Positions 27,406 to 30,483 of a stretch of DNA of 30,483 bases are shown here, piece after piece (within the stretch, counting starts at the first letter, position 1; every line of letters begins with the position of its first letter). The DNA comes from Chara braunii. Taxonomy: Eukaryota > Streptophyta > Charophyceae > Charales > Characeae. The translations under genes and the position numbers were made by a program. The stretch lies in assembly GCA_003427395.1 (NCBI GenBank), contig BFEA01000180.1, positions 736,239 to 766,721 of the forward strand, given 5' to 3'. The notes beneath the pieces were generated by a model. That model did not search any database, was not told the origin of the DNA, and saw nothing but the letters and a program-made list of their open reading frames with translations.

Positions 27406-29836
27406 ACGCCGCGAACGGGGGATTAGCTCATATCTTGTCAACCGTAGTTGGAAAGACCACGTTGGCTTGCATGGGCAGACGACCGTCAATGCACTCCGAA
27501 CGACCAGGCGTGTTGCGGAGCTTGCGTGCGCACACTGGACAACCTGTGCATGATCTGTGCAAAGGTATGCTAGCAATTGCGAGTGTCCTGAGGAGGTCGA
27601 TTCTAGTAAGCGGGTGCAGTTAGCGTGCATGGGCTAATGACGTTTTCTCGTTGGCGTCATCACGGGCGAGAAGAGCATTGTTTTTGAGTGGGCGCTCATG
27701 AGGCTGCCGCATACTGCAGAAAGAGGGGGATATGGCATTCAACTTTCCTTTGGGCCGTTAAAGTCAGCTCAAGATGGACGAGACGCAAATTTCATGTGTG
27801 CAATAGTAAGGACGGATTGACGGGGCTATTAAGTGGTGATGAGATGATTGATCGTGGTGCTCCGTGAGTGTAAATTGCCAGCTAGCTCATGACAACAACG
27901 AACGGATCGTTGGACAGCTACCGTGCACAATCGAGCATTTGAGACGAGTGTCATAATTTTGGGTGAGCTTTCACGAATAGGTGCATGCTCACCGCACCAA
28001 ACATTTCTTGGGGGAACGAGACGTGAGGTTTGACACTGCAGAGTCAACTCATTCACTCGTGAAGAGCAAGTTGAATCATTGGATGTAGCATCTATGTGTA
28101 CTTCAGATTAGTTCGATCTCACTTTCGAAGTCTCGATGATTGAGGGAGGGAGAGAATCATAACAATGGTTAGCGGGGCTACATGCGGATCACATTGAAGA
28201 GCTCGAGAGGGTTGATGTATTTGGGATCACTGTTAGTAGCGTTCTAATCTGAGTCTCAAGCTACTTCCGTGTACCTCCACCTTCAATAGTCCGCTAGTCA
28301 TAGGATGGTGCTATTCTACAACCCCAACACGAGGGTGGGTTGGCTAGGCCTTTCGTGCATGAGATGAAGGGGTTTCGGAGCGAGTGTTTTACCCCCAAGC
28401 GACCCGTTTCCTCTCACCAGTCTCTCGTATCTAGCACTTCGATCACCGTTACGACGAGTTCGTGCCTTGTCAGAAACTGCGGCTAGATAGCGGAGGGCAA
28501 AAGTGCTAGTGATATAGACGAGGGGAGCTTGATTTTGCCAACCAGGGCGAAAGAGAGTCGAGAGGATTGTTGACGCCACCTCGAATTAAGCATGATTTCA
28601 TTTACTCGGATAAATTTCTCATTGTGCATTATTTTCAGGATGGTGAGAAAGGCGGGATAAACAATGCATAGAGAGTGTTGTTAGTCTTTGTAGCATGACT
28701 TCTCGAAAATGATTGAACTGTGTGGTGGGTCATGGACTTGGTTATGTTTTCTCCGTTAATCTGGTTCCCGATGGTTCAATGATAAACCAGATTAGTTCCA
28801 ACATGAAATGAGAGATATGAGAAACTATTATCAGTACTGGTACGTGAGTGACTGCCTTGTATTTGGACAAGTGAACATTGTACCCTTTTTAGACGAACAA
28901 CCACGTCTCGCTGTGAGAGCATGTCACTGACTGAAGTAATATGAGTGGCCGACAGCGAGTCAAATGTGAAATGCTTGTGATCGAGCCAGTCAGATAAGGG
29001 AAATTCACTTTCACTACTTTGACCTCCTGTACGAATTATTCCCACTTTCCTCTTGCTTGTTTTCCGACTCCATAAACCAGACAAAAGTCTGTGGTGTGTG
29101 TAATTTTTTCGAGGGATTGGTTCACTAGTTCATTAAATCAAAGGAAACCATGATGTAGACCAAAGCTGCCTAGTTTAGAAAGGAGTAATATGGTTGTCAT
29201 GCCAAAACCCCGTGTGTGGAACCCATCGTCTGTGCAAATAGCTTTAACACAGCTTGTAGTTCAGGCGAGCTGTTTAATAGGCAAGAAGCGACGCATTCTA
29301 AGGGAAGTCGTCTATTTGCTGGCTAAGTTCCTTATGGACAACAATTAAATATCGCTTATTGCCTTATCCGTGTTGCAGTTAACAGGCCTAGTAATACAAC
29401 CTGTGTCGTGTCATGAAGTGACGGGACTGTGTTTGTGTTTTGGTATTATACCTGAATGAAATCAACTCCGGTTTATGCCTCTTTATGGCGCTTGAACGGA
29501 GGCCGCATCAGTCAACATTCAGGACCATAATCTAACAGATATTGCCCTGGGTTATATCCTGGAGTTGGAGAGATCACATGTACTGAGAAAATGCTCGTCC
29601 TTCTTTTATGCATATATGAGAAGCCTTGTCTGATCCTAGCTAATGTGGTGGAAGTGATGCCTCGCGCAGTATACCAGTAAGAAATTGTTTAAAAAGTCGC
29701 TTTGTGCATGCAGGCTGAACAACATTTGTGTTCAGCACGATCATGTAACTCTTATGGATGATCGGTCATGTGGGCTAGTGCTGCTTGGGGTCGCGAGTCC
29801 GAACTTGAGTGCTAGACTCTAAGTCGAGTGTACACA
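27406..29836. other. Long stretch without a recognisable gene
   Basis: Even composition, only short unremarkable open frames on both strands. TAATCTGGTT (28757-28766) with AACCAGATTA (28785-28794) is a perfect 10-bp inverted repeat. GGGGTCGCGAGTCCGAAC (about 29788) faintly resembles the T arm-like piece at 4841. Confidence 0.45.
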
Positions 29837-30010
29837 ATGGATGGTACGTTACTGTGAGAAATGAAATGGATGGTACGTTACTGTGAGAAATAAAATGGAT
29901 GGTACGTTACTGTGAGAAATTGAATGGATGGTACATTACTGTGAGAAATGGAATGGATGGTACATTATTGTGAGAAATGGAATGGATGGTACACTACTGT
30001 GAGAAATGGA
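29837..30010 (+). repeat. 29-bp tandem repeat, six units
   Basis: Units begin exactly every 29 bases at 29837, 29866, 29895, 29924, 29953 and 29982. The unit is ATGGATGGTACGTTACTGTG plus AGAAATGAA, with G-to-A changes in later units (TACATTAC, TACACTAC). No length variation. Confidence 0.97.
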
Positions 30011-30110
30011 AGGAAGAGAACAACACGCAAAAGTTGAGATGACCACCTTCTAACCTCCAAGACAGAAATGAGATTCATAACCTCAAGGCCCACCCCCTCG
30101 GGCACTAACA

Positions 30111-30271
30111 TTGAGAATGGAAAAGAATGGCCCTAACCAGGTTGTTCGACTTGAGAATAGGAAAGGAATGACCCTAACCAGGCTGTTCGACGTGAGAATG
30201 GAAAAGAATGGCCCTAACCAGACTGTTCGACTTGAAAATGGATAAGAACGACCCTAACTAGGTTGTTCGGG
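30111..30271 (+). repeat. 40-41-bp tandem repeat, four units
   Basis: Units begin at 30111, 30151, 30192 and 30232. The unit is TTGAGAATGGAAAAGAATGG then CCCTAACCAGGTTGTTCGAC. Confidence 0.95.
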
Positions 30272-30373
30272 AACGGCCCCTTACAAGGGTTATTCCTTTT
30301 GAAATAGGCACAGGGGTCCCCTGCATATTGGATTGAGAAAGTTTGATTGAGAAAGGCTGATTGAGAATGTGCT

Positions 30374-30483
30374 GGAATGAGAGAGATAGGAAAGGCCGGT
30401 GGGACGGTCATTGAAATAGCCAATGGGATGAGAGAAATGGAAAAGGCCGGTGGGTCGGTCATTGAAAATAGCCAAAGGATGGA
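30374..30483 (+). repeat. ~51-bp tandem repeat at the window edge
   Basis: Two full units (from 30374 and 30425) of GGATGAGAGAAATGGAAAAG, GCCGGTGGG(A/T)CGGTCATT and GAAATAGCCAA, with a third starting at the last bases. The array probably continues beyond the window. Confidence 0.9.

Overview
This window looks like repeat-dense nuclear DNA from a eukaryote. It has long microsatellites and homopolymer runs, tandem repeats, GT-AG-type donor sequences, a decayed Helitron, and pieces of spliceosomal U6 snRNA. The U6 piece near 22.9 kb ends in the ATAAATCGAGAAGTGG form, which from memory resembles plant and algal U6 more than animal U6. I therefore lean weakly towards an alga or other green-lineage or protist genome, but cannot name the organism. 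I see no intact protein gene, rRNA or functional tRNA.

Layout. 1-5000: a pair of A-rich direct repeats, microsatellites, seven scattered copies (six here) of an ~85-bp GTGTATAC module, an ~0.9-kb direct duplication, and a GTAC-rich stretch. 6030-7111 (-): a decayed coding region of unknown family. 7362-10990 (-) and 22621-26264 (+): two diverged, oppositely oriented copies of one composite element. Read in its own direction, the element has a GC-rich head, a U6-snRNA-derived segment, a long series of short hairpins, a TATA box, a ~52-bp GC-rich minisatellite and a short acidic/basic coding remnant. 15852-20755 (-): a Helitron with a textbook 3' end (hairpin then CTAG then T) and a frameshifted Rep/PIF1-helicase gene. 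Its 5' part gives way to a 250-bp higher-order satellite at 20.85-21.5 kb. 29837 to the end: three different short tandem repeats side by side.

The most unusual signal is a dispersed family of four copies (about 1285-1612, 5000-5372, 12590-12925 and 26695-27015). Its copies share several RNA-like helices whose two arms change together: CCCAC/GTGGG, GCCAC/GTGGC and wobble-paired versions in one stem; CCACC/GGTGG, CTACCTAAG/CTCAGGTAG and CCCTAAGGG/CCCTTAGGG in another. This is the pattern expected of a structured RNA or a fold-back DNA that evolves under pairing constraint. The two composite elements show the same behaviour in their hairpins. In one copy of the structured family, one half is inverted relative to the other.

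Functionally, the window is an accumulation zone of mobile and structured repeats rather than a gene cluster. The Helitron helicase carries Walker B and motif VI substitutions as well as stops and frameshifts, so it is dead. The two composite elements would be transcribed outward, away from the Helitron between them, if their TATA boxes worked.
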